Made by a program: the position numbers and the translations under genes
Origin: Microbacterium sp. Au-Mic1
GTDB lineage: Bacteria > Actinomycetota > Actinomycetes > Actinomycetales > Microbacteriaceae
Assembly (NCBI RefSeq): GCF_021341785.1
Contig: NZ_JAJTTF010000008.1
Span: 124,001 to 188,000, forward strand
Length of the DNA stretch: 64,000 nucleotides
Direction: 5' to 3'
Part shown: piece by piece, positions 16,556-25,068 of the stretch
Position numbering within the stretch: the first letter of the stretch is position 1
Layout: the number at the start of each line of letters is the position of its first letter
Notes under the pieces: model-generated
The model's input: the letters and a program-made list of their open reading frames with translations, nothing else
Told to the model about the DNA's origin: nothing
Database searches by the model: none

Positions 16556-17164
16556 TCAGAGCGCGGCGAGCAGGTCCTTCATCTCGGCGATCTCCGCCGT
16601 CTGCGCGTCGATGATCGCGGCCGCCAGGTCGACCGCGGCGGGAGCTGCGCCGTCGGCCTTCTCGGTGCGGGCCATGTCGACCGCGCCCTCGTGGTGCACG
16701 ATCATCTGCTGCAGGAACAGCTTCCCGGCCTCGGCACCCGGAGCGGCCTCGAGCGCCGCCATGTCGGCCTCGCTCATCATGCCGTCGCCGTGGCTCATGG
16801 ATCCGGGCGCCGCGGACGGCACGCCCCAGTCGGCGAGCCAGCCGCGCATGGTCGCGATCTCGGGCGCCTGCGCGGCCTTGATCCTCGTCGCGAGCTCCGT
16901 CACCCGCGCGTCGACGCCGGTCTTGGCGAGCAGCGTGTCGCTCATGTCGATCGCCTGCTGGTGGTGGCCGATCATCATGCTCGCGAACATCGCGTCGGCG
17001 TCGTTCGCGGTTCCCTGGACGGATCCGGTCGCCGGTGCGGACGCGCCATGCGTCATCCCGGGCATTCCGGAGTGGTCGGTCGTCGGCGCACAGGCGGTGA
17101 GGGCGGCCCCGGCGAGGGCGATCGCGCCGATCGCGAGGGCGCGGTGGAAGGTGCGGATGGTCAT
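16556..17164 (-). CDS. DUF305 lipoprotein (probable copper-linked)
   Basis: Exported lipoprotein of 202 residues. The signal peptide ends in the lipobox LTAC (lipidated cysteine near residue 24). The mature part is a ferritin-like DUF305 with two related halves, each with a His-His pair in a Met-rich helix: MMIGHHQQAIDMS and QQMIVHHEGAVDMA. Met/His/Gly-rich segments (HSGMPGMTHG, SMSHGDGMM) fit metal binding. DUF305 proteins are often found with copper-handling genes. ATG at 17164 is preferred because it gives a complete signal peptide. It follows the DUF6153 gene by 112 bp on the same strand and is likely co-regulated from the palindrome at 17698-17712. Confidence 0.88.
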   Translation of the reverse strand: MTIRTFHRALAIGAIALAGAALTACAPTTDHSGMPGMTHGASAPATGSVQGTANDADAMFASMMIGHHQQAIDMSDTLLAKTGVDARVTELATRIKAAQAPEIATMRGWLADWGVPSAAPGSMSHGDGMMSEADMAALEAAPGAEAGKLFLQQMIVHHEGAVDMARTEKADGAAPAAVDLAAAIIDAQTAEIAEMKDLLAAL

Positions 17165-17276
17165 GTCGTTCTCTGCTTTCGTCGTCGATGACGCGCGCCG
17201 CCGGACAGCGGTGCGCGAGGCCGTGCCCGGCGCGTCCGCCCGCGGAACGGGGAGTGCGGGACGCGCCGGATCCGGC

Positions 17277-17684
17277 TCATCTGCGACTGATGCAGAGGGC
17301 GGAGATGCTCGGAGGGCGCGGCGCGGCGGGAACGTTCGCCGCAGAACCGATGGCGGGTGCGACGATCGCGGGGCGCAGATCCTCTGCGGGCGGTCCGGGC
17401 AGCGCGGCGGGCGCCACCGGAGCGAGCACGCAGCCCTCCGCCATCGCGGCGTGCTCGGCGCAGTCCGCGCAGCCGTCACCGGCCACGGCATCCACGGCAT
17501 CCGCGATCTCGTGCGCCGCCGTGGTCGCCGGCATCGGCGACCCGGACATCGCGACGTGCGCGGACGGATCCGCTCCCGCCATCGGAGTGCCGTGCCCGTC
17601 GAGGACGTGCATCCCGAGCAGCCCCGCGATCACCGCGGCGACGAGGAGCGCGATCCGCAGCGACCACGTCGACGACGTGCCCAC
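17277..17684 (-). CDS. DUF6153-like His/Met/Cys-rich membrane protein
   Basis: Small exported or single-pass protein (about 135 residues). One N-terminal helix, SLRIALLVAAVIAGLLGMHV, matches the DUF6153 pattern ('...AGLLGMH'). A His/Met-rich segment follows (MHVLDGHGTPM, AHVAMSGSPMP), then a cysteine cluster GDGCADCAEHAAMAEGC, all good metal ligands. The start is uncertain: GTG at 17684 is chosen because an earlier in-frame GTG at 17705 lies inside the operator palindrome, and no clear Shine-Dalgarno helps. With DUF305 next to it, a copper role is the best inference. Confidence 0.68.
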   Translation of the reverse strand: MGTSSTWSLRIALLVAAVIAGLLGMHVLDGHGTPMAGADPSAHVAMSGSPMPATTAAHEIADAVDAVAGDGCADCAEHAAMAEGCVLAPVAPAALPGPPAEDLRPAIVAPAIGSAANVPAAPRPPSISALCISRR

Positions 17685-17697
17685 GACTCGGATCCGA

Positions 17698-17712
17698 TAC
17701 CCCACGGGGGTA
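17698..17712. promoter_or_regulatory. CsoR-type (copper) operator candidate
   Basis: Perfect palindrome TACCCC-ACG-GGGGTA immediately upstream of the DUF6153 gene. C/G-tract inverted repeats flanked by TA are the known operator type of the copper sensor CsoR. No csoR gene is in the window, so the assignment rests on the motif and on the metal-ligand-rich genes downstream. Confidence 0.55.
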
Positions 17713-17772
17713 CAGCATACCGGCCCCGGTCCGCGAAGGACCGAGGCCGGCACGGTGCGCGAATGCGCCCGG

Positions 17773-18702
17773 TTACTTCTGCAGCCAGTCGAACTCGCCG
17801 CCGTGCTCCTTGACCCATTCGTCGATCGCCTGGGGTTCCTTGCCCTCACCGAACTGGTTCACGACCATGTCCTCGAGCGAGCCGTACTGCGCGTCGTCCA
17901 GCTTGATCTTGCCGATCAGAGCGGCGGCGTCGGGGTGCTTCTCCGCGAAACCCTTCGCGCCGAGGAAGTGCAGCCCCTCGGGCTTGCCCATGGCGCCCTT
18001 CGGATCCTTGAGGTCCTTGACGGGGTAGGCGCTGTTGGCCCAGAACGGACGCCACAGGGTCACCGCGATGTCCTGCTTCTTGTCGGTCGCCGACTTCAGC
18101 TCGGTGAGCATCGCGGCGGTCGACGACGTGACCAGCTGGTACTCGCCGTCCAGACCGTACTCCGGCATCATCTTCTGCGTCTGCGCGGTGAGACCGGCGC
18201 CGGGCTCGATGCCGATGATCTTGCCGCCGAAGGTCGAGGCGCGGCCCTTGAGCTGATCGATCGAGTCGATGTCGGAGTAGGTGGGCACCGCGATCGTGAG
18301 GCGGGCGTTGCCGTAGTAGGTTCCGAGGTCGTCGATCGAGCCCTGGTACTTGTCCATGTACGCCTTCTGCGTGACCTCGGGCCACGCCGACGGGAAGATG
18401 TCCACGTCGCCCTGCGACAGCCCCGCGTAGAGCGGGCCCGCATCGGAGAGCGTCTGCATCTTCACGTCGTAGCCCATCTTGCCGAGCTGGTCCTGCAGCA
18501 GGTACGCGGTGCTCAACCCGTCCGTCCAGCTGGGCAGGAACCCGATCGTGATCGTGCCCTTGTCGCCCTTGCCGGCGCCGTTCGTGGGGGCCTTGCCCGC
18601 CATCTCGAGCGTGCCGCCGGCGCCGTCGCTCGCGCATCCGGCCAGGGCGAGCACGGCCGCGACTCCGAGCGCCGCGAGAGTGGTGATCCTGCTCTTACGC
18701 AT
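17773..18702 (-). CDS. proX: Glycine betaine/proline ABC transporter, substrate-binding lipoprotein
   Basis: Extracytoplasmic binding protein (OpuAC family), 309 residues. Signal peptide with lipobox LAGC (cysteine 23). The mature domain has the typical ITIGFLPSWTDGLSTAYLL start and the sequence DIFPSAWPEV, where aromatic residues form the quaternary-amine cage in this family. Last gene of the minus-strand operon proV-proW-proX; its start overlaps the permease stop by 8 bp. Substrates are probably glycine betaine, proline betaine or choline. Used for osmoprotection or as a nitrogen source. Confidence 0.9.
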   Translation of the reverse strand: MRKSRITTLAALGVAAVLALAGCASDGAGGTLEMAGKAPTNGAGKGDKGTITIGFLPSWTDGLSTAYLLQDQLGKMGYDVKMQTLSDAGPLYAGLSQGDVDIFPSAWPEVTQKAYMDKYQGSIDDLGTYYGNARLTIAVPTYSDIDSIDQLKGRASTFGGKIIGIEPGAGLTAQTQKMMPEYGLDGEYQLVTSSTAAMLTELKSATDKKQDIAVTLWRPFWANSAYPVKDLKDPKGAMGKPEGLHFLGAKGFAEKHPDAAALIGKIKLDDAQYGSLEDMVVNQFGEGKEPQAIDEWVKEHGGEFDWLQK

Positions 18703-19642
18703 GCTGCAGCTCCTTCTCCTCGGCGGATGCTTCCGGGGTCTGATCGACCACGGCGGATGCCGTGGCCAGGCGCCGGGCCGCGCGGCGACGCGAGAGCATC
18801 CCGAGCAGCGACGCGGGGTGCTGTCCGAGCGATCCCAGCGACGCGGTGACGCGGTCCAGGAAGACCGCGATCAGCACGACGCCGAGTCCGGCCTCGACGC
18901 CCTTGGCGATGTTGACGGTCGAGATCGCCTCGACCACGAGCTTGCCGAGCCCGTCGGCGCCGGCCATGCCGGCGATCACGGCCATGGACAGGGCGAGCAT
19001 GATCACCTGGTTGACGCCGGCGAGGATCGTGGGCATCGCCAGCGGCAGCTGGATCCCGCGCAGGATCTGACCCGGTGTCGCACCGAACGACTGTCCGGCC
19101 TCGACCGTCTCGGAGTCCACCCCGCGGATGCCGAGCTCGGTGAAGCGCACGCCCGGAGGCAGGGCGAAGATCACCGTGGCCACGAGGCCCGGCACGACGC
19201 CGATGCTGAAGAACACGATGGCGGGGATGAGGTAGACGAATGCGGGCATCGTCTGCATGAAGTCGAGCACGGGCTTGAGCACCGCGCGCACGGTGGCGTT
19301 GCGGGCCGACCAGATGCCGAGCGGGATCGCGATGACGACGGCGACCGCCCCGGCGACGAGCACCAGTGCGAGCGTCTGCATCGCGGGGACCCACAGGCCC
19401 ATCGCGACGATCAGCCCGAACGAGATCACGGTGCCGATCGCCAGGCGCCAGGAGCGCACGAGCCAGGCGATGAGCGCCGCGATGATGATCACGACATAGA
19501 ACCACGGCATCAGCAGCACGAAGCTCAGGCCGTCGACGAGGAACGAGACCACGGTCGAGATCACGTTCAGCAGGCCGTCGAGGTTGGCCTTGATCCAGTC
19601 GACCGCGACGGCGACCCAGGATCCGATGGGCAGGACGTTCAT
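18695..19642 (-). CDS. proW: Glycine betaine/proline ABC transporter permease
   Basis: Membrane permease of 315 residues with about six to seven helices. The binding-protein-dependent transport EAA loop follows the core (GVDSETVEAGQSFGATPGQILRGIQLPLAMPTILAGV; glycine of EAG...G conserved). N-terminus shows WIKANLDGLLNVISTVVSFLV, typical of ProW. Stop is TAA, unusual in this window. ATG at 19642 overlaps the ATPase stop by 4 bp. Confidence 0.92.
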   Translation of the reverse strand: MNVLPIGSWVAVAVDWIKANLDGLLNVISTVVSFLVDGLSFVLLMPWFYVVIIIAALIAWLVRSWRLAIGTVISFGLIVAMGLWVPAMQTLALVLVAGAVAVVIAIPLGIWSARNATVRAVLKPVLDFMQTMPAFVYLIPAIVFFSIGVVPGLVATVIFALPPGVRFTELGIRGVDSETVEAGQSFGATPGQILRGIQLPLAMPTILAGVNQVIMLALSMAVIAGMAGADGLGKLVVEAISTVNIAKGVEAGLGVVLIAVFLDRVTASLGSLGQHPASLLGMLSRRRAARRLATASAVVDQTPEASAEEKELQHA

Positions 19643-20970
19643 CGGGTGACCTCCTCGTTCGGCGCGTCCGGTGTGGTCGGCGTGCTCGGTGCGCTCTCGG
19701 ATGCGGGCGCGGTCCAGCCGTCGTCGAGGATGGCGTCGACCTCGGCCTGCGGCAGCGGCAGCACCGGCAGGTTGATCTCGCCCGTGGCACCCGGGCCGGG
19801 GCCGAGGGCGGCGAGCAGCGTGACGCGCGGGATGACGCCGACGAGCCGTCCCTCCGCGTCGGCCACGGCGAGCGGCACCGGGGACTCCACCGCGGGGATG
19901 AACAGATTCATCAGGATCTCGTCCTCGTCGACGACCTGCGTGGCGGGCTTGAGCACCGACGTGATGGTGCTCTCGCCGCGGCGGATCAGCTTGACGACGT
20001 CTCGGTCGGTGACGACGCCCTTGAGCGTGCGGTCCCGGCCGACGACGTACGTCGCCGACATGAACGCGTCGCGCATCTGCTTCAGCGCGGTACGCGGGCC
20101 GGCCGTCTCCGCGACGACCGGACGCGGACGCTCCATGACGTTCGCCGCGGTGAGCACCCGGGCGCGGTCGACGTCCTGCACGAACTGCTCGACATAGCTG
20201 TTGGCCGGGTCCGTGAGGATGTCCTCCGGCGTGCCGATCTGCACGATGCGGCCGTCGCGCATCACCGCGATGCGGTCGCCGAGGAACATGGCCTCGTTCA
20301 GGTCGTGGGTGATGAACACGATCGTCTTCTGCAGCTTCTGCTGCAGCTCGAGCAGCTGCTCCTGCATCTCACGGCGGATCAGCGGATCCAGCGCGCTGAA
20401 CGCCTCGTCCATGAGCAGGATGTCGGTGTCCGCCGCGAGTGCCCGGGCGATGCCGACGCGCTGCTGCATGCCGCCGGAGAGCTCGGACGGCAGCTTCTCG
20501 CCCTGGCCGTCCAGGCCGACGAGAGTGAGGATCTCCTCGGCCTTGGCCAGGCGCTCGGTCTTGCCGATTCCCTTGAGCTCGAGCGGATACGCCACATTCG
20601 CGGCCACGGTGCGGTGCGGCAGCAACGCGAAGTGCTGGAACACCATCGACACGCGATCACGGCGGATCTCGCGCAGACGGGAGGCGGGGATGCCGGTGAT
20701 CGGGTCGCCGGCGACCAGGACGGATCCGTCCGTCGCCTCGTGCAGCCCGTTGAGCATGCGGATGATGGTGGACTTGCCGGATCCGGACAGTCCCATGATG
20801 ACGAAGATCTCGCCGCGGTTGACGGTGAAGCTCGCGTCGATGACGGCGGCGGTGCCGGCATCGGCGACGGCGGATCGGGTCTCGCCGGCCTTCAGCCGGC
20901 GGACGGCCTGGTTCGGATTCCTCCCGAACACCTTGAACAGATGACGCGCTTCCAGAGCGGTTTCGGACAC
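19639..20970 (-). CDS. proV: Glycine betaine/proline ABC transporter ATPase with tandem CBS domains
   Basis: Cytoplasmic ATPase of 443 residues. Walker A GLSGSGKST near residue 58, signature LSGGMQQRVGIARALA near 165, Walker B DILLMDEAFSALDP near 185 and the switch histidine in FITHDLNEA are complete. The C-terminal part (about 285-410) carries two CBS motifs, which in OpuA-type transporters sense ionic strength. Starts at GTG 20970, preceded by a GGGGGAAA purine run. First gene of the proVWX operon. The 384-bp upstream region has no gene. Confidence 0.93.
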   Translation of the reverse strand: MSETALEARHLFKVFGRNPNQAVRRLKAGETRSAVADAGTAAVIDASFTVNRGEIFVIMGLSGSGKSTIIRMLNGLHEATDGSVLVAGDPITGIPASRLREIRRDRVSMVFQHFALLPHRTVAANVAYPLELKGIGKTERLAKAEEILTLVGLDGQGEKLPSELSGGMQQRVGIARALAADTDILLMDEAFSALDPLIRREMQEQLLELQQKLQKTIVFITHDLNEAMFLGDRIAVMRDGRIVQIGTPEDILTDPANSYVEQFVQDVDRARVLTAANVMERPRPVVAETAGPRTALKQMRDAFMSATYVVGRDRTLKGVVTDRDVVKLIRRGESTITSVLKPATQVVDEDEILMNLFIPAVESPVPLAVADAEGRLVGVIPRVTLLAALGPGPGATGEINLPVLPLPQAEVDAILDDGWTAPASESAPSTPTTPDAPNEEVTR

Positions 20971-21354
20971 GTTTCCCCCGCGGCCTCACCCATCGGGGAG
21001 GCCTGCATCGGTCTCGCCCGGGTGATGATCACAGGGCCGTTTCGAACCAAGCCATGCTGGCGGCGCAGGAGGAGGATTTCGGATCCTCAGCAGAGATCAT
21101 CGACCGTACGCCCACGCCTCTTCGTGCACAGCAGAATCGAAAGAAGGACGCGACCGCGGACTGGTCTTGGGGCCATCAGGCCCGCATTCCAACGTAACGA
21201 GAACCTGATCCCGTGGCAAATCCGAGGTCGATGGTCCACCCGACCGGATGCGGCGAGGACGGCGCTCGCGCGGCCGGCGTTCGCGCGTTCGGGGAGCAAT
21301 GTCCGTCCTCGATCGGGCTCGGTAGCAGCAGACATTGCGCCTCGAAGCCCGCGA
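20971..21354. other. 384-bp gene-free region upstream of proV
   Basis: No convincing coding region on either strand. It must hold the proV promoter (minus strand). The clearest structure is an 8-bp perfect inverted repeat (GCAATGTC at 21296-21303 with GACATTGC at 21331-21338, 27-nt loop) just after the end of the methyltransferase gene, which could be its terminator or an operator. I do not recognise a riboswitch. Confidence 0.5.
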
Positions 21355-22506
21355 TCAGCGCCGCACGGACCGGGTGACCGTGAACTTCGGAGTGCGCGCG
21401 AGCTGCTCCGTGACACCGACCGCTGCGGCGAGCGCGCGACGGTGATCGAGGTGCGAGTTGAAGACGGTCCAGACCTCGCCGCCCGCACGGAGCATCCGCG
21501 CAGCGGCGTCGATGAGCCGGCGTCCCGCTCCTTCGTGCACACTTGCGCCGAGGTGGAAGGGCGGGTTCAGCAGCACGAGGTCGACGGATCCGTCCGGGAT
21601 CTCGGATCCGGCATCGTCGAGCGTCACGGTCACCCGGTCGGCGACGCCGTTGGCCGCCATCGTGGCCCGCGCAGACTGCACCGCTGCCGCGGAGCGATCG
21701 GTGGCGACGACGCGCGCGCTCGGCACCGCGAGGGCCAGCGATGCGGCGAGCGCACCCGTGCCGCAGCCGAGGTCGACGGCGGTGGCCCCCTCCCGTCCGG
21801 CGAGGGCGGCGAGCTCCGGGGCGCGCTCGCGCATCACGTCGAGCAGCACCCGGGTGCCGATGTCGATGCGGTCGCCAGCGAACGCCCCGCCGTGCGCGCA
21901 CAGGGTGAGCCCGAACTCCGGGTGCATCGACGACACCGGGAACGGCGGGTCCGCACGCGCCGGCCGCGGATCGGTCGCGACGATCAGGCGCGACTTGCGC
22001 GCGGCGCGCTGCGGCTGGACATGGCCGAAGAAGCGGGCGAGCACCTCGTTCTGCGCCAGGGTCATGTGCTTCACGCGCCCCCCGGCGAGCAGCATGACGT
22101 CGGCCGCCGCCCAGCGCGCGACCGCATCCGCGATCTCCTCGAGTTCGGCGAGGCCCTTCGGCAACTGCAGCAGCACGAGCCGCGCGTCGCGCAGCAGCTC
22201 GGCATCGAGCTCGCGCGAGTCGAAGCCCCTCGCCCCGAGTTCGGCAGCGTTGCGGGCCAGTGCCCGGCGCCCCGACACCAGATCCTGGTGCACGCGCACG
22301 CCGTCCAGGCCCGCGGAAACGAGAGGCAGGGCGAGCGCGCCGTACCCGTCGCCGATCACGGCGATCGCGGATCTGTCGATCCCATGCTCGACGGCCGACG
22401 CTCGTGCGGCCTCGACGAGCAGCTCGTCCGTCGCGTCCCACGCCTGCAGATTCGGCGCCTCCACGTCGGGGAACCGGCGCAGGCGGGCGTAGGGGAACTC
22501 GGGCAC
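21355..22506 (-). CDS. RsmC/RlmG-type SAM-dependent methyltransferase
   Basis: Class I methyltransferase of 383 residues with the two-domain layout of the RsmC/RlmG 23S/16S rRNA guanine-N2 methyltransferases: a degenerate N-terminal Rossmann domain (IAVIGDGYGALALPL) and a catalytic C-terminal domain with the SAM motif VDLGCGTGALAASLA (about 246-260) and the NPPF motif near 317-320 (LVLLNPPFHLGA). Starts at GTG 22506. Divergent from the DUF5107 gene with a 99-bp spacer. Exact target nucleotide cannot be told. Confidence 0.85.
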   Translation of the reverse strand: MPEFPYARLRRFPDVEAPNLQAWDATDELLVEAARASAVEHGIDRSAIAVIGDGYGALALPLVSAGLDGVRVHQDLVSGRRALARNAAELGARGFDSRELDAELLRDARLVLLQLPKGLAELEEIADAVARWAAADVMLLAGGRVKHMTLAQNEVLARFFGHVQPQRAARKSRLIVATDPRPARADPPFPVSSMHPEFGLTLCAHGGAFAGDRIDIGTRVLLDVMRERAPELAALAGREGATAVDLGCGTGALAASLALAVPSARVVATDRSAAAVQSARATMAANGVADRVTVTLDDAGSEIPDGSVDLVLLNPPFHLGASVHEGAGRRLIDAAARMLRAGGEVWTVFNSHLDHRRALAAAVGVTEQLARTPKFTVTRSVRR

Positions 22507-22605
22507 CCGTTCAGCGTACGCGGACGCCGGTTTCGACCCGGAGGGCGGGAATCAGGATCCGTTTTCCTTCCCGTCGCACAGGCCGGGCGAGGATACTGGG
22601 GAACG

Positions 22606-24582
22606 ATGAGCGCAACGTTGACCGTCACCCAGGTCGTCCTCCCCACCGCCCCCGTCGGATCCCCGAACCCCCTCCCCGCGATCGCCGCCATGCCACAGGC
22701 GCCGTACGAGGCCACCACGGAGGGGCTGCCCGCCGAGATGGCGGCGAACATCCGGTACGGGCAGGTCACGTCGATCCATCCGTACCTGCTCCAGGACGGC
22801 TACGACCGCGAGCGCACACCGGCGCCGATGCGCCTCGCCGTGCTCGAGAACGAGCAGCTGCGCGCCGAGTTCGCCCTCGACCTGGGCGGCCGGCTGGTGC
22901 GACTGTTCGATAAGACCACCGGCCGCGACCTCGTGTACCGCAACGCCATGCTGCAGCCGGCGAACCTCGCCCTGCGCGACGCGTGGTTCTCCGGGGGCGC
23001 GGAATGGAACATCGGCATGCGCGGGCACTGGCCGCTGACCTCCGCCCCGCTGTACGCCGCCGCGATCACCGGCGACGACGGCGAGCCGATCCTGCGGATG
23101 TGGGAGTACGAGCGCGTGCGCGGCCTGATCCTGCAGATCGACGCGACGCTCGACGGCGCCGCCCTGCACGTGCGGGTGCGGGTGCGCAATCCGCGCGACC
23201 GCGAGACGGGGATGTACTGGTGGACGAACATCGCCGTCGCGCAGACCGAGGGAAGCCGCGTGCTCGCGCCGGCGACGCACGCCTACATGACCGGTTACGA
23301 CGGCACGCTCGGCCGGGTGGACCTGACCGAGACGGATCCGCGTCTGCCCGCGTCGGCACCCGCCGCCGCGGACTACTTCTTCGACCTGGCGCCGGGTCTC
23401 GCCGCGGACGCCGCTCCTGGCGCACCGGCACCGCGCCCCTGGATCGCCGCGGTCGACGCGGACGGATCCGGCCTCGCGCACGTCTCGACCGCAGGACTGG
23501 TCGGCCGCAAGCTCTTCGTCTGGGGCGACACCCCGGGCGGGCACCGCTGGTGCGACTGGCTCGGCGGCGAGACGGGCGCCTACTTCGAGATTCAGGCAGG
23601 GCTCGCCGCCACGCAGTACGAGCATCTGCGCATGCCGGGCGGGGCGACGTGGGAGTGGACCGAGACGTTCCTGCCGCTGACGCTTTCGGATCCGGCTCTC
23701 GATGGATCCTGGAACGAGGACGTCGCCGTCGTCGGCGCCCAGGTGCTCCACACGGCGGATGCGGCCGGATCCGCCGGCATCGCCCGGCTCGAGGCCGCTG
23801 CCGACGTCGCCCCGGACGCGCTGCTGTCGGCGGGCTCCCCCTGGGGCTCGCTCGAGCAGGAGCTCGCGGCCCGCGCCGGTTCGGCCTTCGCCTCGCTGCC
23901 CGGCGTGCGGTTCGCGCGCGAGGGCGAGGAGGGCGCCTACTGGGCGGGGCTGCTGGATCGCACGCCCGACGCGGCCGCGGACGCCGTGGAGCCGGATCCG
24001 CTCGACGCCCCTGCCTCCTACGTCACCGGCGAGGAGTGGGATCATCTGCTCGCCGAGGCTCCCTCCACGTGGCTGACCCACTATCACCGCGCCGTCGCCG
24101 CGCACGCCCGTGACGAGCACGGCACCGCGATCTCGCATTACGAGGCCTCGCTGCGCCACCGCCGCAGCCCTTGGGCGCTGCGCGGGCTCGGGCTCGCCCT
24201 GCGCCAGTCCGACGGAGGCACCGCCGCGCAGGCGCAGGGGATCAGCCGGCTCGCCGAGGCGCGCGAGCTCGCCCCCGACCTCGCACCACTCGCGCTCGAG
24301 CTGTCCGAGGCGCTGCTCGCCGACGGACGCGCCGACGAGGTGCGCACCCTGGTCGAGACCCTGCCGGCAGAGCTGCGCACGCTCGGGCGGTTCCGCGTCG
24401 TGGAGATCCGCGCCGCCCTCGCCACCGGAGACACGGAGGCGGCAGGCCGGGTCCTCGAGGAGCGCTTCGAGGTGCCGAACCTCCGCGAGGGCGAGCTGAG
24501 CATGTCGGCGCTGTGGCACGAGGCGTTCCCCGACCGCCCGGTGCCGGCCTGGTACGACTTCGAGATGGCGCCGGAGGGCTGA
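22606..24582 (+). CDS. DUF5107-domain protein with C-terminal tetratricopeptide-like repeats
   Basis: Cytosolic protein of 658 residues. The N-terminal two-thirds contain DUF5107, a beta-sandwich related to aldose-epimerase/glycosidase accessory folds: GGRLVRLFDKTTGRDLVYRN near 88, WFSGGAEWNIG near 127, YWWTNIAV near 205, and KLFVWGDTPGGHRWCDWL near 305. The C-terminal region (about 470-640) is helical with TPR-like units (HYHRAVAAHARDEHGTAISH, then ALRGLGLALRQ). The family is often found with glycoside catabolism. ATG at 22606 is chosen although the frame is open far upstream, because upstream sequence is antisense to real genes and has no family similarity. Confidence 0.82.
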   Translation: MSATLTVTQVVLPTAPVGSPNPLPAIAAMPQAPYEATTEGLPAEMAANIRYGQVTSIHPYLLQDGYDRERTPAPMRLAVLENEQLRAEFALDLGGRLVRLFDKTTGRDLVYRNAMLQPANLALRDAWFSGGAEWNIGMRGHWPLTSAPLYAAAITGDDGEPILRMWEYERVRGLILQIDATLDGAALHVRVRVRNPRDRETGMYWWTNIAVAQTEGSRVLAPATHAYMTGYDGTLGRVDLTETDPRLPASAPAAADYFFDLAPGLAADAAPGAPAPRPWIAAVDADGSGLAHVSTAGLVGRKLFVWGDTPGGHRWCDWLGGETGAYFEIQAGLAATQYEHLRMPGGATWEWTETFLPLTLSDPALDGSWNEDVAVVGAQVLHTADAAGSAGIARLEAAADVAPDALLSAGSPWGSLEQELAARAGSAFASLPGVRFAREGEEGAYWAGLLDRTPDAAADAVEPDPLDAPASYVTGEEWDHLLAEAPSTWLTHYHRAVAAHARDEHGTAISHYEASLRHRRSPWALRGLGLALRQSDGGTAAQAQGISRLAEARELAPDLAPLALELSEALLADGRADEVRTLVETLPAELRTLGRFRVVEIRAALATGDTEAAGRVLEERFEVPNLREGELSMSALWHEAFPDRPVPAWYDFEMAPEG

Positions 24583-24613
24583 GGCCCGGATCCCGCAATC
24601 CCGCGGTCGGGCC

Positions 24614-24714
24614 CTGGTCCGCTCCCGCGTCCTGGTCCCGCGGCTGCTCCCACTCCTGTTCCCTGGTCGCGTAGCGCCCCTTCCGCGCCTGCGAAGGGGC
24701 GCTACGCGACCAGG
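24614..24714. repeat. Intergenic palindromic element B (perfect 22-bp arms)
   Basis: Core 24662-24714: two 22-nt arms, all 22 complementary, around a 9-nt loop. The arm includes CTGGTCGCGTAGCGCC. Extra CTGGTC half-sites start at 24614 and 24632; the latter is 31 nt before the core copy at 24663. It fills the space between the convergent DUF5107 and ArsR-family genes and would terminate both transcripts. Same family as 8108-8252 and 25621-25703. Confidence 0.85.
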
Positions 24715-24726
24715 AAGCGACGGGAG

Positions 24727-25050
24727 TCAGCCTCGGTCGAGGTCGTCCAGGAGTTGGACGGCAGCTGCCGCGTAGGCGCCGATCCACCGATCGTGGATCC
24801 GCTTGATCGGAAGCGGGGCGAGCGTGAGGTGGCGTTCCCTGCCCTCGCGGCGACCGATCACGAGCTCGGCGCGTTCGAGCACCTTGAGGTGCTGCAGCAC
24901 CGTGGTGCGGTCGAGCTCGGGGAAGCACGCGCACAGCTCGCCCGTCGTCCGCGGCGCAGCGCGCAAGGCGTCGAGCATCCGGCGTCGGACGGGAGCGGCG
25001 AGCGCCTTGAAGACGAGATCGTCGTCCTCGGTTCCCTCCGCCGAATTCAT
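24727..25050 (-). CDS. ArsR/SmtB-family winged-helix repressor
   Basis: Small DNA-binding protein of 107 residues. The winged helix reads FKALAAPVRRRMLDALR, then TTGELCACFPELDRTTVLQHLKVLERAELV, typical of the ArsR subgroup paired with AHSA1/SRPBCC genes. No metal-binding cysteine motif of the CxC type is apparent (C40 and C42 lie in the turn, LCACF). The ATG (25048-25050) is at the edge of a 20-bp palindrome shared with the divergent SRPBCC gene, leaving no room for a Shine-Dalgarno, so translation may be leaderless. Probably autoregulatory. Confidence 0.87.
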   Translation of the reverse strand: MNSAEGTEDDDLVFKALAAPVRRRMLDALRAAPRTTGELCACFPELDRTTVLQHLKVLERAELVIGRREGRERHLTLAPLPIKRIHDRWIGAYAAAAVQLLDDLDRG

Positions 25051-25068
25051 GTTGTAATCTTACAACAT
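25049..25068. promoter_or_regulatory. Divergent operator overlapping two start codons
   Basis: Perfect palindrome ATGTTGTAA-TC-TTACAACAT. The left end supplies bases of the ArsR-family ATG on the minus strand and the right end holds the first two bases of the SRPBCC ATG on the plus strand. It is the obvious site for the ArsR-family repressor. Confidence 0.75.

Noticed and set aside
17684-17849. Longer N-terminus for the DUF6153-like protein
   Set aside because: The added residues are Arg/Ser-rich without similarity and would place coding sequence across the operator palindrome.
20305-22605. Upstream extension of the DUF5107 frame
   Set aside because: It is antisense to proV and the methyltransferase, and similarity to DUF5107 begins only after 22606.
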